The notes under the pieces: model-generated
Seen by the model: only the letters and a program-made list of their open reading frames with translations
The model's database searches: none
Told to the model about the DNA's origin: nothing
Shown here: one piece after another, positions 8,994 through 16,969 of the stretch
How the letters are laid out: each line of letters opens with the position of its first letter
How positions within the stretch are numbered: position 1 is the stretch's first letter
Assembly (NCBI RefSeq): GCF_947503125.1
Contig: NZ_CANNCR010000038.1
Span: forward strand, 1-43,898
Length of the DNA: 43,898 nt
Reading direction: 5' to 3'
Source of the DNA: an uncultured Metabacillus sp.
GTDB taxonomy: Bacteria; Bacillota; Bacilli; Bacillales; Bacillaceae
Program-made: the position numbers and the translations under genes

Positions 8994-9028
8994 AAAGCGG
9001 GTGACCATTTATCATGTCATCCGCTTTT
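8994..9028. terminator. Bidirectional terminator between DUF350 and coat gene
   Basis: AAAGCGGGTGAC pairs with GTCATCCGCTTT (one G-U) around a short loop. T-runs on both sides fit use by the plus-strand operon and by the convergent minus-strand gene, whose last codons lie inside it. Confidence 0.75.
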
Positions 9029-9490
9029 CTCGTCATGTTCCTCTTTATTTTCCTCCACTACCATCCCAGGATCAAAGTACTTGATTGCACTATAGCTAGC
9101 GGGGTCAATTGTCACGACCTCATCTGTTTCCGTTACAAAAGCGATCTCATATATTTTACCGATTTTTACATGTTCTAATTCTTCATCCCAGATAGACAAA
9201 TTTGGACGTAGTAACCCTAGTGTCGCACAGCCTGTATCATGTTCCAGTTTAACAATTTTAAAGAAGACTGTTGCAAAATAATTAGTTGTTTCAGCTTTTC
9301 CCCATGTGAAAAAGGGATCTCCTTTTTGTGTTTGCAGGATAAAAGGAATGGTTTTATAGGCTGGAGCCTCAATTAATTTATGAGTTGATCGTAAATACTC
9401 AGCTCTTTCCTGCATTTGCTTGATTTTTTTTAGCGCATGCCAAATTGACGGCAGCGTATTTGCGTATTGCTTATTTGCATTTTCAGTCAT
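9017..9490 (-). CDS. CotY/CotZ-like spore coat protein
   Basis: About 157 residues from the ATG at 9490 (MTENANKQYANTL), which follows GGTGAT; in-frame ATGs at 9505 and 9499 are alternatives. The core YKTIPFILQTQKGDPFFTWG, the segment ATVFFKIVKLEHDTGCATLGLLRP and the late SYSAIKYFDPGMV align by eye with CotY/CotZ (T-I-P-F, F-F-R-V, C-C-A-T-L-S-L-L-R-P, C-A-I-Q-C-L-P-E-L-V). Family members form the cysteine-rich crust or exosporium layer of spores. This copy is odd in having almost no cysteine: only the CAT position is kept, and the C-A-I-Q-C site is SAIKY. It may therefore be a non-crosslinking paralogue. A plausible SigK promoter lies upstream. Confidence 0.68.
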   Translation of the reverse strand: MTENANKQYANTLPSIWHALKKIKQMQERAEYLRSTHKLIEAPAYKTIPFILQTQKGDPFFTWGKAETTNYFATVFFKIVKLEHDTGCATLGLLRPNLSIWDEELEHVKIGKIYEIAFVTETDEVVTIDPASYSAIKYFDPGMVVEENKEEHDEKSG

Positions 9491-9528
9491 CACTAACATC
9501 ACCATCTTTCTTTAAAAACAATTTACGA

Positions 9529-9556
9529 TAGGATATTGAATTTCTTAAAAATTGGT
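9529..9556 (-). promoter_or_regulatory. Candidate SigK promoter for the coat-like gene
   Basis: On the minus strand, AC at 9556-9555 is followed after 17 bp by AATATCCTA (9537-9529). This matches the SigK pattern AC-N17-CATANNNTA with one mismatch in the -10. Transcription would start about 9522, some 30 bp before the gene. It fits late mother-cell expression of a coat protein. The rest of the 9505-9828 gap shows nothing else I can name. Confidence 0.4.
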
Positions 9557-9827
9557 GTTAGTTCAATGTTAAACAGGCTTGTTTTAAGGAAAATTCATGA
9601 GAATGTTATGTTTTTTGTCATATTTTTACTTTTTTATTAATTTAGAATAGAATTGGAAGGCTTTGTAAATAGTAATAAGCAAAGAATGCGTGAGAACACA
9701 CCACTAATTTTCATGAAAGTTAGATGTTTTAGACGTTAGCCAGTGTATTTTGAATGTTTGTATAGCAACTAACCATTGAATGAACTTTGAACGAAATTTT
9801 TAAAAATGAAGAATAGGAAGCTTTAAT

Positions 9828-10292
9828 ATGACGTCAAAAACAGAAGCAATATTTTGGAGCATAGCATTACCGGGTTTTGCCCAAATACTTAATCGAAAAC
9901 TGTTAAAAGGCTTTGTCTTTATCTTTTTAGAATTCCTTATTAATGTTAACAGTAATTTTAACACAGCCATTATGGCTAGCTTCTTAGGGGAAATTGACAG
10001 AGCCGTAAACATTGTTAATTATCAGTGGCTCATGTTTTATCCATGTGTCTACATGTTTGCGATGTGGGACGCATTTAAAGATGCTGAGGGAGATAGATCA
10101 CCATATTCATTTTTTCCCTTTGTCTTTGGTGCTTATTTTGTTACGGTCGGCTTAATGTATTCACCCGTTTTTAAAATAAATGGCGTTTTATTAGGACCTA
10201 TCTGGCTGCCAATCCTTTCGCTTATTCCTGGCTTACTTGTTGGGTACATTATTTGGATGATTATTTACTTTGTTAAGAAGAATAAAAAGTGA
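9828..10292 (+). CDS. Small multi-spanning membrane protein
   Basis: 154 residues with about four membrane segments (around 8-22 weakly, 27-45, 66-82, 92-112 and 120-146) and a lysine-rich end (VKKNKK). The N-terminal ALPGFAQILNRKLLKGF resembles the P-G-x-G-Q-x-x-N-x-x-x-x-K-G motif seen in TM2-like and similar small Bacillus membrane proteins. That is as far as recognition goes. The ATG at 9828 is preceded by AGGAAG. It stands alone, with a long intergenic stretch on each side. Function unknown. Confidence 0.72.
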   Translation: MTSKTEAIFWSIALPGFAQILNRKLLKGFVFIFLEFLINVNSNFNTAIMASFLGEIDRAVNIVNYQWLMFYPCVYMFAMWDAFKDAEGDRSPYSFFPFVFGAYFVTVGLMYSPVFKINGVLLGPIWLPILSLIPGLLVGYIIWMIIYFVKKNKK

Positions 10293-10493
10293 ACGTCTAT
10301 CCCGCCTTTCTACCCAAGCATGTAGATAACGTTTTTACCAACTGCCTGAATACTCCATTTACTCTTTATTTTTATTTTTATTCTTATTACCCCAATAAAA
10401 CCAAAGCCTTTTTCGAAATTTATATGAAGGTTTAGGTTTTTTGTTCTTTTTTAAAGGGTAGTAAAGTATAAATGATCGTAATTAAAATCAAAT

Positions 10494-10613
10494 TTACATT
10501 TTATCAAGGCGTATTTCTGCTAAAATAAATGGATAGTGATACTTATCACGCATAAACCCCCACATTCAATGCTTTGTCGGATCAAAATCTTTAGGTAGAC
10601 CCAAACCATATCT
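10494..10613 (-). pseudogene. Decayed C-terminal coding remnant
   Basis: In one minus-strand frame the 10292-10661 gap reads RYGLGLPKDFDPTKH, then a TGA stop (10566-10568), then MWGFMRDKYHYPFILAEIRL before a final TAA at 10494. The composition is that of a folded protein rather than random AT-rich translation. There is an in-frame stop on the upstream side too. It looks like the broken end of a lost minus-strand gene. I do not recognise the parent family. The rest of the gap is AT-rich and shows nothing else. Confidence 0.35.
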
Positions 10614-10660
10614 TTAATACAAGTTTTTAGATTATCTTTCATTTTTTGCAGGAGGATACC

Positions 10661-13420
10661 ATGACATCGGAACAACAATTAATTCATAAGACTTTTTATG
10701 AGACGTTTTTGACTGATCATGATCAAAGACGGCCTTCTCAAGTGCTTGGAGAAGCTTATTATGAGGAGCAAAATCGTGATGAAAGCTTTGATTTGTCCTA
10801 TATTCGTTATGCCCAGGGAGAAATTTATTACCATGATCAGGATTATGAAGCAGCCATTTTTAAATGGGAGAATATAAAAAATGAGCTAGAGCCATGGGCC
10901 ATGATGAATATTGGGGATGCTTATTATCGACTAGGACTGCTTTCTTCTGCTGAAGATAAATACACGTCGATCGAAACAGAAGACAAAATATTAAGCAGTG
11001 AAGTGGCGCTTAAGCTTTTTTCGCTTTATCAAGAAAGAAATAAGGTGGAAAATGCTTATGACATTATTAAAAAGGTCTTACATATTAACCCAGATTATCC
11101 GCAGGTTACAAGAATCGCCAGGGACTTTTATGAAGAAAAAAATGATACAGACCATGCAGTTAAGCTTGCGGTTTCTGAATCCATTCGAACAGAGCGGGAA
11201 GAATGGTTCCAGGTATTAATTTCGTATGTGAAAGCAGGATATACGAAACAGTTTGAGCCTGAATTTTTTGCCGAAGCAATGTTAACGTTATTTGAAGCAA
11301 GTAAGAGCTCCTTTGCCCAATTTATTGGAGCATTGTGGGAAAGCTATCGAAATGAAACATCATACCTAACATGGCTAAAAACAATCAATGATTTCTTTTT
11401 TTCAGTCGACCTTGAAGAGAATGACTATTCTTGGGGTCAGACCACAGTGTTATTTGAAGAGACATTTCTTGAGTTAACAGATGGTTCTTATTATTTAAGA
11501 GAGCTGCACGATGTGATCCCGAATTTATTGGCAAATTGGCTGATGCTTTCAACTCGTGCTAATGGATTATTCCCTTCCGCAACCGTGTTGGCTTGGAATG
11601 AAATCTTTCCTGGTACTGTACTTCCAGATGCTGTTTATAAAGCAGAGACCATTATTTTTGAAGCTGACAACGGACAAAGCGGCATAGAAAATGCGCTGCA
11701 GCTTTATAATATAATTAATGCATGGGCAGAAACTCATTCTGTTGGGGTTGATCATAAAATAAATTGGTGGATGAAAGAAATGATCAATCCAAAAATAAAA
11801 CATCATTTCCTTTTAGCTGGAAAAGCAGGAAGCGGAAAAACAACGTTTGTGCATTCTTTATTAGGTGATCAGCCATTCAAAGGGTCGACATCTTCCCTAG
11901 TGGTTCTGCATGATGATGATGAAATCTCAATGGAGCATATTTCAGCTGCTGAAAAACGACCTGTTCACAATCAACGTGAGTTAGTAGAACTTATGCAGGG
12001 GGAGGATCCTGAGCTCTTTCTTGTGAAGCGTCCATGTATATTCTTGCATGAGAATCAATGTGCAATCATTGATACACCGCCTGTAAATGGAAGCGTGGAA
12101 ATGAGAAATGAACTTTTTGATTCCCTGCTTTTAGCTGACGGAATGCTCTATGTTCTTGATGGAACTTCTCCATTAACTGATAGAGAATATGATGTTTTAT
12201 CCCAAATGAAAAAGTTTGCACCAAGCTTAAACGTCCACTTTTTGTTAAATAAAGTTGATTTAATAGCAAGTGATTCGGATGCTAAAGCCATTTCTGATGA
12301 AGTTAAGGCAAAAATAGCCTCACTTTATCCTGAAGCAGACGTTTTACCATATTCGTCCTTGCATCCTTTCCACCAGCAACTGAGCCAGCTTTCAACATTT
12401 ATCAATACGCATTTCCAATATGATGTAAAAGAAAAGCAAGAGAAACGGACAGCAAAAGTATTAACACTCATCCGTAAAAGTTTAGCTAGTCTTTTACAAA
12501 AACGTGTTGATATGGAGAAGGGCTTGATTGACTCTATCCAGTGGAATGAAGATCTCTTAGGAAGGTTAAAGGGCTTTACAAATAAACTTACTGACCTTCA
12601 GCAGGAAAAAGTTGCTTCCATTTTAAAAGCATATAACGACTTTTTGAAAGAAAGCAAAGCTGAAGCAAAGGTGACCATTCCGAAAATGTTAAGGGAATGC
12701 AGTGAGCTGATTAAAGAAGACAGCGATCTTAAACAAATTCATCTTGTTCTAAATGAAAGTATGAATGCTAAAATTCAGGACTATTTTGAACAGCATATGC
12801 TACCAAAAATATGTGAAAGACTTGAAGATTGGATCACAACTTCTCAAGAAGAATTGCTTGATAGTCAAGCATACTTAGCTGAAATGAGCGAAACTTTTAA
12901 TGATATTTATCAGGAAGAAAAGCTGCTATTGCAATGTGAGTTTACGATTATAGACGATTGGCGCCGTGATATTAATCGGATCACAGGTAGAATGCATTAT
13001 GAAAAAGAAAATATTATGCTCAAGAATAAACCGGCTCAGCTCATTTTAAAAAGTGCTGGCAAATTATTTGGAGCGATCAATCAAAATAAAATGATGCTTG
13101 TTAATCAATATAAGAAGTATGTTGAAAGTGAAACATATGAGGATGTGACAAAATCCATTGTCACAAAAATCTTCTTGCCGTTTGAATTATTTGAAAAAGG
13201 ATTAAGCCAAGATGTTTCTTCATTCTTTACTGGACCAATTCATGAGGTGAAGGAAACCATCGAAGAAACAGAGACAACGATTCAAGAGGGCAAAGAAGGG
13301 CTAAGCGAGATGAAAGCAAACCCAGAAATCTTCTATGATCCGTTGAAATTATTTGAGGTTAATCTTCTTCAACAGGAATTTATGCTTCGGGCAAAAAGAG
13401 ATTATAGTCATACAGGATGA
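10661..13420 (+). CDS. Large TPR-GTPase (dynamin-like) fusion protein
   Basis: 919 residues from the ATG at 10661, seven bases after AGGAGG; an in-frame TTG at 10646 lies in the binding site. The N-terminal third contains TPR-like helical repeats (for example GEIYYHDQDYEAAIFKWENI and NIGDAYYRLGLLSSAEDKY, about 40-110). A GTPase domain follows, with G1 GKAGSGKTT (about 387), G3 IDTPP (about 470) and G4 NKVD (about 530). The last 300 residues are charged and helical with probable coiled coils. There is no signal peptide; a hydrophobic membrane-insertion paddle is not obvious. The layout recalls bacterial dynamin-like or Era-like GTPases. It stands as a single-gene unit with its own terminator. 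A membrane or cell-envelope role is inference only. Confidence 0.8.
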   Translation: MTSEQQLIHKTFYETFLTDHDQRRPSQVLGEAYYEEQNRDESFDLSYIRYAQGEIYYHDQDYEAAIFKWENIKNELEPWAMMNIGDAYYRLGLLSSAEDKYTSIETEDKILSSEVALKLFSLYQERNKVENAYDIIKKVLHINPDYPQVTRIARDFYEEKNDTDHAVKLAVSESIRTEREEWFQVLISYVKAGYTKQFEPEFFAEAMLTLFEASKSSFAQFIGALWESYRNETSYLTWLKTINDFFFSVDLEENDYSWGQTTVLFEETFLELTDGSYYLRELHDVIPNLLANWLMLSTRANGLFPSATVLAWNEIFPGTVLPDAVYKAETIIFEADNGQSGIENALQLYNIINAWAETHSVGVDHKINWWMKEMINPKIKHHFLLAGKAGSGKTTFVHSLLGDQPFKGSTSSLVVLHDDDEISMEHISAAEKRPVHNQRELVELMQGEDPELFLVKRPCIFLHENQCAIIDTPPVNGSVEMRNELFDSLLLADGMLYVLDGTSPLTDREYDVLSQMKKFAPSLNVHFLLNKVDLIASDSDAKAISDEVKAKIASLYPEADVLPYSSLHPFHQQLSQLSTFINTHFQYDVKEKQEKRTAKVLTLIRKSLASLLQKRVDMEKGLIDSIQWNEDLLGRLKGFTNKLTDLQQEKVASILKAYNDFLKESKAEAKVTIPKMLRECSELIKEDSDLKQIHLVLNESMNAKIQDYFEQHMLPKICERLEDWITTSQEELLDSQAYLAEMSETFNDIYQEEKLLLQCEFTIIDDWRRDINRITGRMHYEKENIMLKNKPAQLILKSAGKLFGAINQNKMMLVNQYKKYVESETYEDVTKSIVTKIFLPFELFEKGLSQDVSSFFTGPIHEVKETIEETETTIQEGKEGLSEMKANPEIFYDPLKLFEVNLLQQEFMLRAKRDYSHTG

Positions 13421-13426
13421 TTGAAT

Positions 13427-13477
13427 GACTGAGTTTGTATGGAAGAGCAGTTCTTCTGTACAAAGCTCAGTCTTTTT
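13427..13477 (+). terminator. Terminator of the TPR-GTPase gene
   Basis: GACTGAG-TTTGTA pairs with TACAAAGCTCAGTC around a loop that can itself fold (AGAGCAGTTCTTCT). It is followed by TTTTTATAT. Confidence 0.85.
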
Positions 13478-13555
13478 ATATAAACGGAATGATTACTCTA
13501 AGATGGCAAATAATAAAAGGGCATATTCATATTTTAAAAGTCTCTAGGAGGCAAA

Positions 13556-14581
13556 ATGGACAGGAATTATGCCATAGATTTTATTAAATTTTTCGCGATA
13601 TTAGCAGTAGTCACTATTCACACTGTCCCAAAGGATAGCATCTTTGGACTGTTCGTTCTTGATAATCTTTCTAGATTTGCTGTTCCTTTTTTCTTTTCAA
13701 CATCAGGCTATTTATTCGGGAAAAAAATGAAGCGAGATGGAAAAACTTTCAGGTACTTTAAAAGATATGTGCTTAAAATCTTAAAACTTTACGTTTGCTG
13801 GGTAGTTTTCTATGCCATGTATGATATTCTCATACTCGTCTTAAGCAGTCATGATTTACAGAGTGATGTAATGGACTATGTTAAAAATTTTACATTGCTG
13901 AATGTATTGTATTACGGAAAAGGGACAAGCGGATACCAATTATGGTTTTTACCCGCTTTAATATGGAGCATCACCATTATTTATCTCTTTTTTAAGATGA
14001 AGAAGATAAACATTCTCATCATCGTTGCATTTGTATTGAACATAATAGGGCTTTTTGGGCAATCCTATGCTATCTTTTATGAATTTCCACTAAACACCCG
14101 TGATGCTTTATTTATTGGCATATTTTATACGACGTTAGGTTTTTTCTTTGCGTTAAATCTTGAATCAGATGTTAGTCATTTAAGCAGGAAAGCATATCTG
14201 TCATTTGTTTCGCTTTTTTGTATTCTTCAAGTTGTCGAAGGCTTTATTTTAGAAAAGGTGATTGAGGCAAAAAACGGAGAATACTTTATTTCCACCATCT
14301 TTTTAACATTCTCACTATTTTCCTACATCTTAACGAATAAACAGCTGGGGAAGGGCAGGTTTCTTACAAGGATTGGAGCAAATGCTTTAGGGATCTATGC
14401 GATTCATGTCTTTTTTATTGATATGATCGATAAGACGTTAAGCTTTTTGCACTTGAATTCCTTTTCAGGTCATTTCGTCTGGAAACTAGTTGATACTGTC
14501 ATAGTGTTTAGTTTATCCTATCTTGCGTATGGTTTTCTTCAACATGTGAAAGATCATATAGATCTGGGGAAATCGAATTAG
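13556..14581 (+). CDS. Acyltransferase family 3 membrane protein
   Basis: 341 residues with about ten membrane spans, matching the acyltransferase-3 family (PF01757) used for O-acetylation or acylation of cell-surface glycans and small molecules. The N-terminus YAIDFIKFFAILAVVTIHT carries the family's conserved histidine; R-x-x-V-P-F-F-F is seen as RFAVPFFFSTSGYLF. The C-terminal span ALGIYAIHVFFIDM is also typical. AGGAGG precedes the ATG by six bases. It is a lone gene between two terminators, so the acceptor cannot be guessed from context. Confidence 0.9.
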   Translation: MDRNYAIDFIKFFAILAVVTIHTVPKDSIFGLFVLDNLSRFAVPFFFSTSGYLFGKKMKRDGKTFRYFKRYVLKILKLYVCWVVFYAMYDILILVLSSHDLQSDVMDYVKNFTLLNVLYYGKGTSGYQLWFLPALIWSITIIYLFFKMKKINILIIVAFVLNIIGLFGQSYAIFYEFPLNTRDALFIGIFYTTLGFFFALNLESDVSHLSRKAYLSFVSLFCILQVVEGFILEKVIEAKNGEYFISTIFLTFSLFSYILTNKQLGKGRFLTRIGANALGIYAIHVFFIDMIDKTLSFLHLNSFSGHFVWKLVDTVIVFSLSYLAYGFLQHVKDHIDLGKSN

Positions 14582-14590
14582 CAGTAACAA

Positions 14591-14627
14591 GCGCCCAAAG
14601 CAACTGCTCTGGACGCTTTTGTTTATT
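14591..14627. terminator. Terminator between convergent genes
   Basis: GCGCCCAAAGC pairs with GCTCTGGACGC (two mismatches) around AACT, followed by TTTTGTTTATTTT. It serves the acyltransferase gene and possibly the convergent oxidoreductase gene. Confidence 0.65.
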
Positions 14628-15725
14628 TTATTTAGAAGCTTGTTGTTCAACAGCTAAAGATTCAGGTCTTTCACACGTACTTTCCATATGATAATGTGTA
14701 CCATTATCTGACGCATCATGGAAACCGTGCATGGCTTCTAATACATGGAAGGCCAAATCTCCATTTGCACGGAATTTGCCTCCTTCAATGATTGCCATAG
14801 CCATATCAGCCACACCTAAACCGCGGCTGTTTTGGGAATATCCATATGATAAGGGAACCTCGACAAATTCTTTTTCATCACGTTTTCTTATCTTGACAGG
14901 ACCGCCGAACGTATTCGGGTCTGGAACAAGCAGAGTGCCCTCGCTTCCGTAAATTTCAATTGGAGGTAGGGAGGTGCCGCCAAAGGCATCAAAGCTTGTT
15001 GTAATCGTCCCAATGGCACCAGATGCAAAATCAATGACACCGGAAATATGTGTCGGAGTTGCTACATTAATTTTCGTGCCGGCTTTCGGTTGGCTGCTGA
15101 TTGTACGTTCCGGGTAACTAATTCGGGCTGAACCAGAGATTCTTTTAATCGGTCCTAATAATGAAACCAGTGCTGTTAAATAATAAGGACCCATATCAAA
15201 CATTGGGCCGCCGCCAATATCGTAATAAAAGGCTGGGTCTGGATGCCAATGCTCATGTCCTCGGCCAATCATAAATGCAGATGCGCCGATTGGTTCCCCG
15301 ATTTCTCCTTTTTCAATAAGATGAATAGCTGTCTGAATCCCAGCGCCTAAAAAGGTGTCAGGTGCACTGCCAACTAAAAGCTGATGCTTATTAGCTGTTT
15401 CTAAAATTTGCTGACCTTCTTCGCGTGTAACAGCAAGAGGTTTTTCTGTATAAACATGCTTGCCTGCTTCAAGGGCCTGGATACAAACAGCTGCGTGTGC
15501 TTTCGGTATCGTTAAATTAATAACTAATTGAATGTCAGGATCAGAAAGAAGTTCTTCAACAGAACAAGCCTTTGGAACGCCGTATTTTTCTGCTTGAGCT
15601 TGTGCACGCTGCTCATCTAAATCCGCACAGGCTATAAGCTCAAGATGATCGAACTTTTGTACATTCTCCATGTAAATGGAACTAATATTTCCGCAGCCAA
15701 TAATACCAACTTTTAGCTTTTTCAT
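14628..15725 (-). CDS. Gfo/Idh/MocA-family oxidoreductase
   Basis: 365 residues from the ATG at 15725 (MKKLKVGIIGCGN); GGAGGG sits just upstream, and an in-frame ATG at 15740 overlaps it. The N-terminal Rossmann fold has GIIGCGNIS, and the family's catalytic EKP motif is seen as YTEKPLAVT (about 93-101). The C-terminal domain has the GGGPMFDMGPYYL segment. Members are NAD(P)-dependent dehydrogenases of sugars, inositols or glycosides. It is the most distal member of a minus-strand group with ThuA-like and another Gfo/Idh/MocA protein, a combination seen in clusters oxidising disaccharides or keto-sugars. The exact substrate cannot be told. Confidence 0.9.
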   Translation of the reverse strand: MKKLKVGIIGCGNISSIYMENVQKFDHLELIACADLDEQRAQAQAEKYGVPKACSVEELLSDPDIQLVINLTIPKAHAAVCIQALEAGKHVYTEKPLAVTREEGQQILETANKHQLLVGSAPDTFLGAGIQTAIHLIEKGEIGEPIGASAFMIGRGHEHWHPDPAFYYDIGGGPMFDMGPYYLTALVSLLGPIKRISGSARISYPERTISSQPKAGTKINVATPTHISGVIDFASGAIGTITTSFDAFGGTSLPPIEIYGSEGTLLVPDPNTFGGPVKIRKRDEKEFVEVPLSYGYSQNSRGLGVADMAMAIIEGGKFRANGDLAFHVLEAMHGFHDASDNGTHYHMESTCERPESLAVEQQASK

Positions 15726-15840
15726 AGTGTAACCCTCCATTGTTTTTATTCTATATAAGCATTGTTATAGTGAGTTAGGGCATGGAGCCTTGCGCTTTTC
15801 TTAAAAGGTAAGAAAGTATAAAATTTTAACTTAGTTTTTG

Positions 15841-15960
15841 TGTCTAGCTCCAGCGCCTAGCCCCTCTAGGGTCTAGCCACTCATGAATTGAAGGCAAAGA
15901 ACACCTTCTATTCATGAGCGTCTTATTTGCCCTAGGCTGATCAAGGCGCTTGCACTTTTC
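15841..15960. repeat. Dispersed palindromic repeat, copy 1
   Basis: About 120 bp beginning with CTAGCTCCAGCGCCTAG and ending with GATCAAGGCGCTTGCACTTTT; the ends are imperfect inverted repeats. The inner stem pairs CTCATGAAT with ATTCATGAG, with GAAGG/CCTTC inside. It fills the gap between the oxidoreductase and ThuA-like genes. The AT-rich 35 bp before it (from about 15806) are shared with copy 3, and GAGCCTTGCGCTTTT at 15786-15800 looks like the right end of a further, truncated copy. Confidence 0.9.
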
Positions 15961-16704
15961 TTATTGACTATCTCCCATTCCAGTGTAAACTCTTCCATTT
16001 CCGATGCTTGATGCACCAGAAGCTGCCAATTCTAGAGCTCGTTTCTTTCCTTCGGCAGCCCATAGGAAGCCGCGGCGCATAATGAGGGAAACCTCTGGCA
16101 TGGCTACGATATTTGCTTGATGGCCTAATGAATTATAGAAGACATGTCCTTGTCCCCATCGTTTTGTCCATACGACAGGCATATCAACAGCTTTATTTGT
16201 TGCATGCGGGCCATCAACAACCGGGAAGCGTGTAGTGGCTAGAACCTCTACAGCCGGGTCCACATGAAGGTAATATTGTTCACTTACCACTTTAAAGTCT
16301 GTTAACCCTTCTAACAGCGGACTTGTCGAATGCTTGATATTGACCATATATTCCACACCATCATTACCAGGATGTGCTACCCAATTTCCGCCAGTCATAA
16401 ACTGCCAGTCAACATTGTTACGGAAGGAATCACACATTCCGCCATGACATCCAGCTAAGCCGACGCCATTCATAACAGCTTCAGAAATATTTACCACATA
16501 TTTCTTTTCAATTTCTCCCATCGTCCAGTGGGGAACGATTAAATCTAGTGATTTTAGCTTATCGGGATCTGCATAAGAATCTAGTGAACTTGAAACCTCT
16601 ACTTGAAAGTTTTCCTCCTCCAGAATTCTTTTGAAAATCTCTGCAACTTCTTCTGGTTGATGACCATCCCAGCCTCCCCAAACGATTAATGCGCTTTTCT
16701 TCAT
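15961..16704 (-). CDS. ThuA-like (trehalose-utilisation family) protein
   Basis: 247 residues of the ThuA domain (PF06283), a glutamine-amidotransferase-like flavodoxin fold. Seen: ALIVWGGWDGHQPEEVA at the N-terminus, VGLAGCHGGMCDSF (about 93-106) in place of the amidotransferase nucleophile elbow, TGGNWVAHPG and KRWGQGHVFYNSLGH. In rhizobia ThuA acts with the Gfo/Idh/MocA partner ThuB in trehalose or sucrose oxidation to 3-keto-sugars. Here it lies between two Gfo/Idh/MocA genes, which supports a joint sugar pathway. AAAGGAG precedes the ATG. Its substrate is unknown; no transporter or glycosidase gene is adjacent. Confidence 0.9.
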   Translation of the reverse strand: MKKSALIVWGGWDGHQPEEVAEIFKRILEEENFQVEVSSSLDSYADPDKLKSLDLIVPHWTMGEIEKKYVVNISEAVMNGVGLAGCHGGMCDSFRNNVDWQFMTGGNWVAHPGNDGVEYMVNIKHSTSPLLEGLTDFKVVSEQYYLHVDPAVEVLATTRFPVVDGPHATNKAVDMPVVWTKRWGQGHVFYNSLGHQANIVAMPEVSLIMRRGFLWAAEGKKRALELAASGASSIGNGRVYTGMGDSQ

Positions 16705-16842
16705 TTGAAAACACTCCTTTTTTCTAAAATTAATAAGATTTCAGGTAGCAATTTTGCAACTTATGAAAGGAATCTTGCAACTTTTTGGATTATTCTAATA
16801 TTCTCCTTTAAAAAGTTCTTTGTACTGTGGATAAGCGCCTTC

Positions 16843-16966
16843 GACATCCAGCTCCAGCGCCTAGCCCCTCGAGGTCATAAGACGAATTGGAACTGAAGGC
16901 AAAAAACGCCTTCTATTCCAATTCGTCTTATGCTTGTCGGGGCTGATCAAGGCGCTTCCGCTTTTG
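16843..16966. repeat. Dispersed palindromic repeat, copy 2
   Basis: Begins CCAGCTCCAGCGCCTAGCCC and ends GATCAAGGCGCTTCCGCTTTT. The inner stem pairs AAGACGAATTGGAA with TTCCAATTCGTCTT, a different sequence from copy 1 but equally well paired. Its left flank (TAAGCGCCTTCGACATC) is shared with copy 4. It ends four bases before the stop of the next minus-strand gene, so it occupies most of the 16704-16970 gap. The rest of that gap carries a direct repeat TTGCAACTT (about 16753 and 16775). Confidence 0.9.
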
Positions 16967-16969
16967 GTT

